Shown here: positions 17,281-28,100 of the stretch, in pieces | Numbering within the stretch: position 1 is the stretch's first letter | Layout of the letters: the number at the start of each line of letters is the position of its first letter | NCBI RefSeq assembly: GCF_900167085.1 | Contig: NZ_FUXA01000006.1 | Span: 124,001 to 188,000, forward strand | Length of the DNA: 64,000 bases | Source: Eubacterium ruminantium | GTDB lineage: Bacteria > Bacillota > Clostridia > Lachnospirales > Lachnospiraceae | Reading direction: 5' to 3' | Program-made: the position numbers and the translations under genes | The notes under the pieces: model-generated | The model's input: the letters and a program-made list of their open reading frames with translations, nothing else | The model's database searches: none | Told to the model about the DNA's origin: nothing

Positions 17281-20199
17281 ATGGCTGCAAGCAAGGGAAG
17301 AAAAACTTCAACTGGCACAAGAGGCAGTAATTCAACTAAAAATATTAATTCTAATGCAGAAGACAGTAGAAAGGTTGAAAGGCAGAAGGAAATATATCTT
17401 TTTGCATTTCTTGCTGTCTCTGTTTTTTTGCTACTCAGCAATTTTAAATTATGCGGTTTTGTGGGTAATGTGATATCTGGATTCTTTTTCGGACTTTTCG
17501 GAACTATCACTTATCTTATTCCTTTTTATCTGTTTTTCTCTGCTGCTTATCTTTTATCAAACGGAACTAACAAGAAAGTCTTAAAGAAGATTATCTGGGT
17601 TGGTATTGCGTTGCTTTTGATAGGATTTATCATGCAGTTAATTGCCGGAGCCGGCAATGTGACGGTTAAGTCGCTTTACATGGAAGGATATAAACATAAA
17701 GATGGTGGAGGAGTTATCTTCGGCGGTCTTTTGTCACTTTTATATAAATTGATCGGTAAAGTAGGTTGTATCATATTTACAACATTATTTGTAATCGTTG
17801 CCATAATTGAAATAATCAATATTTCATTTATCAAATTATTTAAACGTATGGGCAGCAGTATAAAAGAAACTGCAAATTATGATTACAGCCAATATGAGGA
17901 TGAATATGACGATGAGAGATATGAAGAGGCTCTTTCCGGTGGAAAGATTGTTAATCATGAGCCAAAGCATATTCTTAATAATACGACAATACTTAGTGAG
18001 TCCGGAATTCCTGTTCCGGAAAAACCAAAGAGAAGAAAGAAAAAGAAAAATGTTGAGTATCCGGCTGATGAAATGATGGAACTTAACGGTGATGGCACTG
18101 TTAAAGATATCTATGTCAGTGGTGAAGATGAAAATGATATGATGCCGGAATTCCTTAAGGACAGCCATGAAAAAGTTAAGGATAGGAAGGGCAAGAGAAA
18201 GAAAGATAAGGCATATTCTGCTGAGAGTGATAATGATTCGGAAGATGCTTATAATTCGATAAATAGTCTTAGCTTTAAAGAAAGAAGCAAGGCAAACGGC
18301 GGTATTTTTGATGAACCGAGTGAAGAGGTATATAATGACCTTTTCAGTGAAGGTATAAATGATTCGGACGAGATTTCAAGCGACTCGGAAGGTGAAGCAG
18401 AAACTTCGGAAGAAATATTTGTCGATAATGGATCAAAGGTTGAAAAGCAGCCCGGAAGAACCGGTGTTCATACAAGGAAACAGCCGATTAAAACAGATAT
18501 TTTTGATCTTAAATCAGGATCCGGCAGGAAGAAGTCTTCCTTCGGAGAAAGCGGAGATTTTGTTAAATCTGTAAATGAATCTCTTTTTGGAAGCTCGAGA
18601 AAATCAGATGAAGTAAAGATATTTAATGATGATGAGAGCTCTTTAGCTAAAGATGCATCCGGTTCAAATGGTAAAGATGATTTGAATGAGGAACTTGACT
18701 CATCTTCTATAAAAGAAATTAAAAGAAAAGAATATAAATTTCCGCCGGTTTCGCTTCTTGAAAACGGTAAGAGTAAGAAGTCAAAGAGTAATGAGGATTT
18801 TGTAAGAGAAAATGGTGTGAAGCTTAAGGAAACATTTGAAAGTTTTGGTGTAAATGTTACCATTACAGATTATAGCGTCGGACCTGCTGTTACAAGATTT
18901 GAACTCCAGCCTGAGCAGGGTGTTAAGGTAAGTAAAATCGTGGGTCTTCAGGATGATCTTAAACTTGCTTTAGCGGCTGAAGATATACGTATTGAAGCAC
19001 CTATTCCGGGAAAATCTGCCATTGGTATTGAGATACCGAATAAAGAAAATCAAAAGGTATTCTTTAGAGAAGTTATAGATAATGATAAGTTCAAAACATT
19101 TGGATCGAATCTTGCATTTGCAGTTGGTAAGGATATCGGTGGACAGGTAGTTGTTACTGATATTGCAAAGATGCCTCACCTTCTTATTGCAGGTGCTACG
19201 GGATCGGGTAAATCCGTATGTATAAATACTATTATTATGAGTATTTTATATAAGGCAAAGCCTGATGATGTAAAGATGATCATGATAGATCCGAAGATGG
19301 TAGAGCTTGCAGGATATAATGGTATACCACATCTTTTGATACCTGTAGTTACCGATCCTAAAAAGGCGGCGGGGGCTCTTAACTGGGCTGTTGTCGAAAT
19401 GACAAAACGTTATCAGCTTTTTGCTAAAAATAACGTAAGAAATATCAGTGGATTCAATCAGAAGTTTGAAAGTGAAGGACCACGTGATGATGATCCTGAA
19501 TTCAGAAAGCTTCCTCAGATTGTAGTTATAGTAGACGAGCTTGCAGATCTTATGATGGTTGCTCATGCTGAAGTAGAAGATGCAATCATAAGACTTTGCC
19601 AGTTGGCAAGAGCGGCCGGAATACATCTTATTATAGCTACACAAAGACCGTCGGTTGATGTTATTACCGGACTTATTAAAGCCAATGTTCCGTCAAGAAT
19701 AGCATTTGCGGTTTCATCAGGTGTTGATTCAAGAACAATACTTGATATGAATGGTGCGGAAAAACTTCTCGGTAAGGGTGATATGTTATTCTATCCAACC
19801 GGTTATCCGAAACCTGTCAGAGTTCAGGGAGCGTTTATTTCCGATGATGAAGTTGTTTCTATAGTCGGATATATAAAGAAAAATAATGATGGTTCATATG
19901 ATGATTCAGTAAGTGAATCCATTGAAAATAATTCAGTTTCGTCAAGTTCCCAAGGATCTGCCGGAGGTGATGACGGAAATAGATATGATGAATTATTTGA
20001 AGATGCTGCAAGGCTTGTTATTGAGAAAGATAAAGCCTCAATCGGAAATCTTCAAAGGGTATTCAGAATAGGCTTCAACAGGGCTGCGAGAATAATGGAT
20101 CAGCTGTCCGAAGCCGGGGTTGTGGGACCTGAAGAAGGTACAAAACCAAGAAAAATACTTATGACTATGGATCAATTTGATGATTATATAAGTTTGTAG
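17281..20199 (+). CDS. ftsK: DNA translocase FtsK/SpoIIIE
   Basis: Septum-located ATP-driven DNA pump that clears chromosome from the division plane and activates XerCD at dif. Of 972 residues, about 35-190 hold several hydrophobic membrane segments. About 200-500 form a long charged Ser/Asp/Glu/Lys linker with little conservation. The motor follows: Walker A GATGSGKS at about 638-645 and Walker [13 protein letters not shown] near 755. The C-terminal winged-helix gamma domain ([37 protein letters not shown]) reads KOPS-like sites. GAGGTG precedes the ATG. Confidence 0.96.
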   Translation: MAASKGRKTSTGTRGSNSTKNINSNAEDSRKVERQKEIYLFAFLAVSVFLLLSNFKLCGFVGNVISGFFFGLFGTITYLIPFYLFFSAAYLLSNGTNKKVLKKIIWVGIALLLIGFIMQLIAGAGNVTVKSLYMEGYKHKDGGGVIFGGLLSLLYKLIGKVGCIIFTTLFVIVAIIEIINISFIKLFKRMGSSIKETANYDYSQYEDEYDDERYEEALSGGKIVNHEPKHILNNTTILSESGIPVPEKPKRRKKKKNVEYPADEMMELNGDGTVKDIYVSGEDENDMMPEFLKDSHEKVKDRKGKRKKDKAYSAESDNDSEDAYNSINSLSFKERSKANGGIFDEPSEEVYNDLFSEGINDSDEISSDSEGEAETSEEIFVDNGSKVEKQPGRTGVHTRKQPIKTDIFDLKSGSGRKKSSFGESGDFVKSVNESLFGSSRKSDEVKIFNDDESSLAKDASGSNGKDDLNEELDSSSIKEIKRKEYKFPPVSLLENGKSKKSKSNEDFVRENGVKLKETFESFGVNVTITDYSVGPAVTRFELQPEQGVKVSKIVGLQDDLKLALAAEDIRIEAPIPGKSAIGIEIPNKENQKVFFREVIDNDKFKTFGSNLAFAVGKDIGGQVVVTDIAKMPHLLIAGATGSGKSVCINTIIMSILYKAKPDDVKMIMIDPKMVELAGYNGIPHLLIPVVTDPKKAAGALNWAVVEMTKRYQLFAKNNVRNISGFNQKFESEGPRDDDPEFRKLPQIVVIVDELADLMMVAHAEVEDAIIRLCQLARAAGIHLIIATQRPSVDVITGLIKANVPSRIAFAVSSGVDSRTILDMNGAEKLLGKGDMLFYPTGYPKPVRVQGAFISDDEVVSIVGYIKKNNDGSYDDSVSESIENNSVSSSSQGSAGGDDGNRYDELFEDAARLVIEKDKASIGNLQRVFRIGFNRAARIMDQLSEAGVVGPEEGTKPRKILMTMDQFDDYISL

Positions 20200-20283
20200 T
20201 ATTATAGTTTATGCTTTACAGCTTACTAAGGTTTCTGTTATAAAGATATACGATTAATATTTTTTAAAAGGAAGGTTATTTTC

Positions 20284-21954
20284 ATGTTAAGTGATATCGA
20301 AATTGCACAGCAGGCAAAAATGAAAAAGATTAAAGATGTGGCTGCAGGAGTCGGTCTCGGAGAGGATGATATTGAACTTTACGGTAATTATATGGCTAAG
20401 TTCTCTGATTCAGCTCTTGAGAGACTTCAGGAAAAAGAAGATGGAAAACTCATCCTTGTAACAGCTATTAATCCTACAGCTGCAGGTGAGGGAAAAACAA
20501 CTGTAACTATCGGTCTTGGACAGGGGCTTTGCAGACTTGGCAAGAATGCTGTAGTTACACTTAGAGAGCCTTCACTTGGACCATGTTTCGGTGTTAAAGG
20601 TGGTGCAGCAGGTGGTGGATATGCTCAGGTTGTTCCTATGGATAAGCTGAATCTTCATTTTACAGGAGATTTCCATGCTATCACATCGGCTAATAACCTT
20701 TTATGTGCTATGCTTGATAATCATCTTCAGCAGGGAAATACATTAAGAATAGATCCAAAGAGAATAGTTATAAAGAGATGTCTCGATATGAATGACAGAG
20801 CTCTCAGAAATATTACTATTGGTATGGGTGCAAGAACTGACGGAGTTGTAAGAGAAGATCATTTCATAATTACAGTTGCATCAGAAGTTATGGCGATTCT
20901 TTGTCTTGCAGAAGATCTTCCTGATCTTAAGAGAAGACTTAGCAGAATGATCGTTGCTTATACTTATGATAATGAACCTGTTACTGCAGAAGACCTTCAG
21001 TGTGTTGGTGCTATGGCACTTCTTCTTAAGGATGCAATAAGACCAAATCTTATCCAGACTCTTGAGAATACACCTGCCATAGTTCATGGTGGTCCATTTG
21101 CAAATATTGCTCATGGATGTAATTCTATCAGAGCTACAAGAACAGCTCTTAAGCTTGGTGATTATGCAATTACTGAAGCCGGTTTCGGTGCAGATCTTGG
21201 TGCTGAGAAGTTCCTTGATATTAAGTGTCGTAAAGGACATCTTAAGCCGGATTGTATCGTCCTCGTTGCAACAGTAAGAGCGCTTAAATATAATGGTGGC
21301 GTTAAGAAGGAAGACCTTTCCAACGAAAATATGGAAGCTCTCGAGAAGGGTATAGTTAACCTTGGAAAACATATTGAGAACCTCAAGAAATACAATGTTC
21401 CTGTAGTTGTAACTCTCAATAAATTCATTTCAGATACAGATGATGAACTTGACTTTGTTAAGAAGTACTGCGAAGGCTACGGATGCAGCATGACTGTTTC
21501 CGAAGTTTGGGAAAAGGGTGGCGAAGGCGGAATCGCTTTAGCAGAGGAAGTTCTCAAGACACTTGAGACAAAGAAGGCTGATTTCAAGCCTCTTTATGAT
21601 GATGATATGCCAATCAAAGATAAGATCAGATATATTGCTGAGAATATCTATGGTGCTAAGAATATAGTTCTTTCAAAGAGCGCAGAAAATTCTATTAAGA
21701 AGATTGAAGAAATGGGATTTGGTAAATTCCCTATCTGTATGGCAAAGACTCAGTATTCACTTTCTGATGATCCGACTCTTCTTGGCAGACCTCAGGATTT
21801 CGTTCTTAATATTAGAGAAGTATATGTATCTGCAGGAGCAGGATTTGTAGTAGCTCTTACAGGCTCAATAATGACAATGCCCGGACTTCCGAAACATCCT
21901 GCAGCAGAGAGTATTACAGTTGATGATAACGGAATAATCTCGGGATTATTCTAA
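20284..21954 (+). CDS. fhs: Formate-tetrahydrofolate ligase
   Basis: ATP-dependent formation of 10-formyl-THF from formate, the entry of formate into one-carbon metabolism. The 556-residue length is normal. The nucleotide-binding loop [10 protein letters not shown] is at 64-73; further blocks are [56 protein letters not shown] and [21 protein letters not shown] at the C-terminus. AAGGAAGG precedes the ATG. The next gene is folD, so this pair interconverts formyl-, methenyl- and methylene-THF. Confidence 0.98.
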   Translation: MLSDIEIAQQAKMKKIKDVAAGVGLGEDDIELYGNYMAKFSDSALERLQEKEDGKLILVTAINPTAAGEGKTTVTIGLGQGLCRLGKNAVVTLREPSLGPCFGVKGGAAGGGYAQVVPMDKLNLHFTGDFHAITSANNLLCAMLDNHLQQGNTLRIDPKRIVIKRCLDMNDRALRNITIGMGARTDGVVREDHFIITVASEVMAILCLAEDLPDLKRRLSRMIVAYTYDNEPVTAEDLQCVGAMALLLKDAIRPNLIQTLENTPAIVHGGPFANIAHGCNSIRATRTALKLGDYAITEAGFGADLGAEKFLDIKCRKGHLKPDCIVLVATVRALKYNGGVKKEDLSNENMEALEKGIVNLGKHIENLKKYNVPVVVTLNKFISDTDDELDFVKKYCEGYGCSMTVSEVWEKGGEGGIALAEEVLKTLETKKADFKPLYDDDMPIKDKIRYIAENIYGAKNIVLSKSAENSIKKIEEMGFGKFPICMAKTQYSLSDDPTLLGRPQDFVLNIREVYVSAGAGFVVALTGSIMTMPGLPKHPAAESITVDDNGIISGLF

Positions 21955-22013
21955 AGAATAAATAATATGATTGCACGAAAATATTATAATTGATAAAAGA
22001 AAGGGAGAGAAAA

Positions 22014-22877
22014 ATGGCTGATTTAATCGATGGAAAGAAAATATCTCAGGATATTAAAGACGAAGTCAGGGATAAGGTAACATGGCTTAAGGAAAAGAAA
22101 AATATTGAGGTTTCATTAGCTGTTATACTTGTAGGAAATGATCCTGCTTCAACAGTATATGTTAACAATAAGAAGAAAGCATGTGAATATACCGGAATTA
22201 AATCTGTTTCATATGAACTTCCTGAAGAGACTACTGAAGAAGAACTTCTTAGTCTTATAGATAAACTGAACGAAGATAAGACTATTAACGGTATCCTTGT
22301 TCAGCTTCCTTTACCAAAACACATAAATGAAGATTCTGTTATTAAGAGAATCTCTCCTGATAAGGATGTTGATGGTTTCCATCCTGAAAGCGTTGGAAGA
22401 TTAAGCATCGGCGAAAGAGGATTTGTATCTTGTACACCTGCAGGCGTAATCCAGCTTCTTAAGAGAAGTCATGTTGAAATATCAGGTGCTGAATGTATTG
22501 TTGTCGGAAGAAGTAATATTGTAGGTAAGCCTATGGCTATGCTTCTTATCAGAGAAAATGGAACAGTTACTGTTTGCCATTCTAAGACAAAGGATTTAAG
22601 AGAAGTAACAAAGAGGGCTGATATCCTTGTTGTTGCTATTGGTAAGCCTGAATTTATAGATGCATCATATGTTAAAGAAGGCGCAGTTGTTATCGATGTA
22701 GGTATTCATCGTAAAGAAGACAAGAAACTTTGCGGTGATGTATTATTTAATTCTGTTTCAAAAGTTGCTTCACAGATTACACCTGTTCCGGGCGGAGTAG
22801 GTCCTATGACAATAGCAATGCTTATGAATAATTGTTATGAAGCCGCAGAAATGCAGAATGGGATTGAAGCTATTTAG
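22014..22877 (+). CDS. folD: Methylene-THF dehydrogenase/methenyl-THF cyclohydrolase FolD
   Basis: Bifunctional enzyme linking 10-formyl-, 5,10-methenyl- and 5,10-methylene-THF with NADP(H). The start is the ATG at 22014 (MADLIDGKKISQ), behind AAAGGGAGAG; an upstream in-frame TTG is rejected. It has 287 residues. Signatures are VGNDPASTVYVNNKKKAC with the catalytic Tyr/Lys, GILVQLPLPKHI, DVDGFHP, VVGRSNIVGKPMA (dinucleotide-binding) and ITPVPGGVGPMT. It is in one operon with fhs upstream and rimO 2 bp downstream. Confidence 0.97.
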   Translation: MADLIDGKKISQDIKDEVRDKVTWLKEKKNIEVSLAVILVGNDPASTVYVNNKKKACEYTGIKSVSYELPEETTEEELLSLIDKLNEDKTINGILVQLPLPKHINEDSVIKRISPDKDVDGFHPESVGRLSIGERGFVSCTPAGVIQLLKRSHVEISGAECIVVGRSNIVGKPMAMLLIRENGTVTVCHSKTKDLREVTKRADILVVAIGKPEFIDASYVKEGAVVIDVGIHRKEDKKLCGDVLFNSVSKVASQITPVPGGVGPMTIAMLMNNCYEAAEMQNGIEAI

Positions 22878-22879
22878 TT

Positions 22880-24208
22880 ATGATTAATATATTTTTTGTT
22901 TCACTTGGTTGTGATAAGAATACAGTAGACAGCGAGGAAATGCTCGGTCAGCTTAAAGATAAAGGTTATAATCTTACGGATGATGAAAATGAAGCGGATG
23001 TAGCTATAGTAAATACATGCTGTTTCATTAAGGATGCGGCAACAGAAAGTATAGATACTATATTTGATCTTGCGGCACTTAAAAAGGATCGTCTTAAATA
23101 TCTTATAGTTACCGGTTGCATGGCTGAAAGATATAAAAAAGAAGCTCATGAAGAACTTCCTGAAGTTGATGCATTTGTGGGTGTTTCTGCGATCAATAAG
23201 ATAGCTGATATAGTTGACGGACTTGTATCAGGTAAAAAAGATGATGCTTATGAGACACTTGATCAGCTTCCTGTATTTTCATCTAACAGAGTTCTTACAG
23301 GTGCGGTTCACAGCGAATATTTAAAGATTGCTGAGGGCTGTGATAAAAGATGTACATATTGTGCGATACCGTCATTTAGAGGTAAATACAGAAGTATTCC
23401 GAAAGAGATACTTTATAAGCAGGCGGAATATCTTGCTTCACAGGGCGTGAAGGAACTTATTCTCGTAGCTCAGGAAACTACATGTTACGGTATTGATAAA
23501 TATGGTAAAAAATGTCTTCATGAACTTATACATGAATTATCTAAGATTGAGGACATTAAGTGGATCAGACTTCTTTATTGTTATCCTGAAGAGATATATG
23601 ATGAGCTTATTGAAGAGATGGCAACCAATCCAAAGGTTTGTCATTATATAGATATGCCGCTTCAGCATACTGAGACCAAGATTCTTCGTAAAATGGGAAG
23701 AAGACTTGACAATGAGGATATAATAGATATTGTAAGTAAACTTCGAAAGAAGATTCCTGATATAGCGATAAGAACAACATTTATTACCGGATTTCCGGGA
23801 GAAACTGAAGAAGATCATAAAAACCTTATGGAATTCATTGATAAAATGGAATTTGACAGGGTTGGTGTTTTCACATATTCGAAAGAAGAAGGTACACCTG
23901 CAGCTTCATTTGAGGATCAGGTTGATGAAGATGTGAAAGAAAGATATAAAGATGAGATAATGAGTCTTCAGCAGGAGATTTCTTTTGATATTAATCAAAG
24001 ACTTGTTGGCAGTACAATGGATGTAATGATTGAAGGTTATATTCCGGATGAAGATATATATGCTGCCAGAAGTTTCAGAGATGCGCCGGATGTTGATGGT
24101 TATATATTTGTAAAATGTAATTATGAACCTATTTCCGGAACCATCCTTAAAGCAAAGATAAATAGCGCCAATGAGTATGATCTTATTGGGGAAGTGGAGG
24201 AACAATAA
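22880..24208 (+). CDS. rimO: Ribosomal protein S12 methylthiotransferase RimO
   Basis: Radical-SAM enzyme that adds a methylthio group to the conserved aspartate of ribosomal protein S12. It has 442 residues. The N-terminal MTTase domain (SLGCDKNTVDSE, NTCCFI, TGCMAERY) supplies three cysteines for one iron-sulfur cluster. The radical-SAM motif CxxxCxxC is C154, C158 and C161 in EGCDKRCTYCAIP, and the C-terminus is a TRAM-like domain. SLGC-DKN-VDSE distinguishes RimO from MiaB. The stop TAA abuts the pgsA ATG directly. Confidence 0.95.
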   Translation: MINIFFVSLGCDKNTVDSEEMLGQLKDKGYNLTDDENEADVAIVNTCCFIKDAATESIDTIFDLAALKKDRLKYLIVTGCMAERYKKEAHEELPEVDAFVGVSAINKIADIVDGLVSGKKDDAYETLDQLPVFSSNRVLTGAVHSEYLKIAEGCDKRCTYCAIPSFRGKYRSIPKEILYKQAEYLASQGVKELILVAQETTCYGIDKYGKKCLHELIHELSKIEDIKWIRLLYCYPEEIYDELIEEMATNPKVCHYIDMPLQHTETKILRKMGRRLDNEDIIDIVSKLRKKIPDIAIRTTFITGFPGETEEDHKNLMEFIDKMEFDRVGVFTYSKEEGTPAASFEDQVDEDVKERYKDEIMSLQQEISFDINQRLVGSTMDVMIEGYIPDEDIYAARSFRDAPDVDGYIFVKCNYEPISGTILKAKINSANEYDLIGEVEEQ

Positions 24209-24769
24209 ATGAATTTACCAAATAAAATAACGACGTTTAGAGCTATACTTGTTCCGTTTTTTGTATTTTTCATGGTATTTGATAAAATACCTGGCAATAA
24301 ATGGTATGCTTTAGGCGTATTCATAATCGCCAGTTTTTCGGACCTTGTGGATGGAAAGCTTGCAAGAAAATATAATCTTGTAACAGATTTTGGAAAATTC
24401 ATGGATCCTCTTGCGGATAAGCTTCTTGTATGTTCGGCTATGATTGCTCTTTGCGGCATTGGAAGACTTTATAGTGTGGTAGTAATAATTCTCATTGGTA
24501 GAGAATTTATCATAAGCGGTTTCAGACTTATAGCTGCTGACAATGGTAGAGTTATTGCAGCAAGTATGTGGGGCAAAGTAAAAACTGTTGTTCAGATGAT
24601 AATGGTTTGCTTCCTTATCGCTGATCTTGGTGCTGAGTTCGGTGGAACAGTTCATGATGTGATCGGATGGCTGGAAGCAATCCTTGTAGTCGGATCTACA
24701 ATGCTTGCAATCATTTCACTTCTTGAGTATATCGTAAAGAATAAAGATGTTATTTCAACACAGAAATAA
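24209..24769 (+). CDS. pgsA: CDP-diacylglycerol-glycerol-3-phosphate 3-phosphatidyltransferase
   Basis: Makes phosphatidylglycerol phosphate, committing CDP-diacylglycerol to anionic phospholipids; integral membrane enzyme. It has 186 residues with several hydrophobic helices. The CDP-alcohol phosphatidyltransferase motif is complete: D48-G49..A52-R53...G62..D66...D70 in DGKLARKYNLVTDFGKFMDPLADK. It starts immediately after the rimO stop and is closed by a terminator. A second CDP-alcohol enzyme, pssA, lies further on. Confidence 0.94.
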   Translation: MNLPNKITTFRAILVPFFVFFMVFDKIPGNKWYALGVFIIASFSDLVDGKLARKYNLVTDFGKFMDPLADKLLVCSAMIALCGIGRLYSVVVIILIGREFIISGFRLIAADNGRVIAASMWGKVKTVVQMIMVCFLIADLGAEFGGTVHDVIGWLEAILVVGSTMLAIISLLEYIVKNKDVISTQK

Positions 24770-24781
24770 TTAATGAAAAAT

Positions 24782-24828
24782 GAACCAATCAGACGTTTTA
24801 AAATATGTCTTTTTGGTTCGTTTTTTTA
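24782..24828 (+). terminator. Intrinsic terminator after pgsA
   Basis: GAACCAA (24782-24788) pairs with TTGGTTC (24813-24819), with AGAC/GTCT inside, followed by seven T. Confidence 0.9.
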
Positions 24829-24883
24829 TTTATTTTATTGCAAATAAAAAGACAGACAATACAAAATTAAATGCATAAATAGA

Positions 24884-24912
24884 ATGACAAAAATATAGAA
24901 ATATTATATAAT
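24884..24912 (+). promoter_or_regulatory. Promoter of the large secreted protein gene
   Basis: ATGACA (24884-24889), a 17-bp spacer and TATAAT (24907-24912). It implies an untranslated leader of about 235 nt before the start at 25156. Confidence 0.55.
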
Positions 24913-24950
24913 AAAAATGTATTTGATTGATTGTTGCGATACTTTTAAAG

Positions 24951-25029
24951 AACTGCGCAGTTGATGATACTTGAAGATTAAAATGGGTATTGCAGGTATA
25001 GAGATACTTGTTGTGCCTGTTTTTTTATT
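24951..25029 (+). promoter_or_regulatory. Structured leader with possible attenuator
   Basis: The leader begins with a perfect 12-bp palindrome, AACTGCGCAGTT (24951-24962). It then shows AGGTAT-AGAG-ATACTT (24994-25009, one G-U pair) and a CAGG/CCTG closing pair, ending in GCCTGTTTTTTTATTT. That is a weak terminator shape about 125 nt before the gene. I do not match it to a known riboswitch class. The remaining spacer 25030-25155 shows only an AAAGGGGAAAGG ribosome site. Confidence 0.35.
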
Positions 25030-25155
25030 TCAGCAAAAAAACAATATTTATGGGGAATATTTTTATTAAGGAGGCTATGAAATTAACATGAACATTAAGT
25101 AAAAATATTGGGCAATTAGAGGGGTTGCCTGTAGCAAAGAAAGGGGAAAGGTTAT

Positions 25156-28100
25156 ATGAAGAAATTACGTAAATTTTTGGCTATGATTCTTTCGGCAGCA
25201 CTTATTGTCGGTACTATTAATGTCAAAGCATATGCTAAAGAAAATGATGATCTTAATTCTCTCATTTCCAATATTACTTTAGGTAATACAGTAATATTGG
25301 AAGGGGATAAGTATGAATCAGGACCGGAAGAATATCGGTATAGGTTTGATCCTTCAAGTCTTGAGATAGAACTTTCTACCGGTGAGGTTTTTAAGAATGA
25401 TGGGCCGTACGGAAGTATTTGGGATGTTCAGGAACAGTTTAGACATGCAATGATTGATAAATATCCTGAAGTAAATTTTTCTTTTGTTTGTGAAGATATA
25501 TATGGTGATAAAACCGATTTGGATGTGGGCGAATATAATGTGAATTATTATGTTTATGCTGATGATGAAATCATTGCCACAGGTCAATATTCATTTGAAA
25601 TAGTCGAAAATGACATAGAAGCAGTGCGATTAGAAGACAAAACTTTGGTTGAAGGGAAGACTCAAGAAAGATGGGATGATAAATTAGATCAGTCTTATAA
25701 CGTTTATGATGTGTCTCCGAGTGGTGTGACCATCGAAACTTCTTCGCATGGTATTTATTCAGGAAATTTCTATGACACTATTGATGAGTTTCAGAAGGAT
25801 TATGGTTTAACAAGTGTTAGTCGTGATGTATATGATGATTATCAGAGTGTTGATCAAAGTCTTGGTTTAGGTGATTATTATTTCCATGTTTTATTTGCGG
25901 GTCAAAGCTACGAATACAGTGCAAGTATTATCAATAATCCAATAACCTCCATACAAATATCGGATAAGGTTTATCTGGAAGGTGAGTACGAAACAAGAGA
26001 TGAATATTTTGTAAATGATGAAAGTGTTAAATATGATTGGTATGCGTATAATACTTGGCCGGAATATATAAAAGTTACTGCAGGAAACGTAACTTATGAA
26101 GGAAATTATGATGAAGTCAGTGATAAAATAAAAAAGGATTATCCATATATGGATACAGGATTCTGGAATGATGATGGTAATCAGGAAGTGGATAAGCTTT
26201 GGGGTGCAGGACAGCACACTGTAAAATTCAAATTCCTTGAATTGGAAGGAACCTACGAAATTGTCATTAAGGCTAATCCTATAGATCATATAGTTGTACA
26301 GGATTTTGAAATTTTGGAAGGAAATACCCGTACAGAAAAAGAATATTGGGATAATGATGAAAGAATAGAATTAGATTGGGAAAGATATAATGTTGAACCG
26401 GAAAAAATTGATGTGTATTTAAAAGATGACACAGTTATATCCGGTAACGTATGGGATGTCAGAGACCGTCTGGAAGATATATATAAATTAAAATTTGATA
26501 CAGGATTTGATGATGATCAAACACCTACTAACATTTGGGAAGCCGGAACAGAGCATGCGGTTAGACTTTTTATGGGTCCTGTTTCATGCGGATACAAAGT
26601 TAAGATTTTAGAGTCGCCTATAGCTAATGTTGTAGTTAATGATAAAACTATAATTGAAGGTGACGTTCATAAAGAATATGAATATTGGGTAGACGGCGAG
26701 AGATATGAGTATGAATGGGAAAAATATAATGTTGATCCGGGTGAGATCATAGTTACTTTAAAGGATGGTACACAGATTACCGGTAATGCATGGGATCTTG
26801 GACAGCAATTAAGTGATCAATTTGGATTAAAGTTTGATGTTTATACTAATGATGATCAAACACCATCAAATATTTGGGAAGCAGGTAAGACTTATCCGGT
26901 TACATTGAAATTCGGATCTGTATCATGTAATTACAGTGTTAGTATTATAAAATCACCTTTAAAGAATGTGACAATACTTGGTGATGTATATATGTTGGAT
27001 GACGACTATGAAGTGATCACTGAGTATAATGGCGATAAAGAAATTACATATAAAAAGTATAATTATTGGCCTGATGAGATTGAAGTTGAGTTAGTTAATG
27101 CTGTTAACGGTAAAAGCAAGATCAGCGGAAGAACAGATGATGTTATTGATGAACTGGCTTCTATATACGAATGTGACAGAAGAGATATTTCAGCTTATAC
27201 CATTGACGGACAGGCGGATGGTGAAAGCTTTGAAATGGGAGAAAATACTGTTTCATTCAAGATCCTTGGAAAAAGTGCGGAATTTAAGGTTGTTATAATA
27301 AAAAATATCATCGATAAGCTTACAGTTGGAGATGGATACTGCGATATTAAAGATAAGACAGTGCTTTATTCGTATTTTGATAAAGACGAAAAAGAAGTAT
27401 TTGAGCAGTTTGACGGATACTTTGTTATGCCTGAGAAAGCGAAGATATTCTACACTGACAACACTTCATTTGAAGGAAACTTACAAGAAGTATATGACGA
27501 CCTTATTGCAAAATATAATATTACAAATGGATTTTTGCATATAAATAACAGCGTTGTTACCAATCAGAGACCGGATAATTCTTGGGATAAAGCAGGAAGC
27601 TATGATGCAGTATTCTATTTCGGGAATTTTGTATGTCCATTTAATATAATTATCTATGATGGAATCCAACCTGATGCATTTATGATAATATCAAGTCCGA
27701 TTGATACTACGGCGTTTGAAGGTGACTATGCTAATTTTTCTGTAGAAGCACAAGGTGAGAATATTTCTTATCAGTGGATGCTTTCTAAAGACGGAGGAAA
27801 AAACTGGACTAACAGTTCGGCAACCGGCAGTAAGTCTAAAACAGTTAAAGTTTTGGCAAAAGAAAGCAACAGCGGATATTTATACAAATGTGTTGTTAAG
27901 AGCGGAAATGAAACTCTTGAAACTGATCCGGTGATTCTTATAGTTGACTCAAATATTGCATCAAGTGTTTCAAGTTATGAAACTTGTGCCGGGGATACAG
28001 TTAAATTCAAAGTTAAACTGAATTCACCAAATAATGCTTCATATCAGTGGCAGATAAGTAAAGATAACGGAAAGAGCTGGAAAGACAGCGGGTCTACCGG

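Noticed and set aside
20881-21372. 163-codon reading frame opposite fhs
   Set aside because: Shadow of the highly conserved fhs coding strand.
25100-25155. Cyclic-di-GMP riboswitch upstream of the secreted protein
   Set aside because: GTTGCC and GTAGCAAAG fragments drew attention, but the GEMM core and tetraloop pattern are not present.
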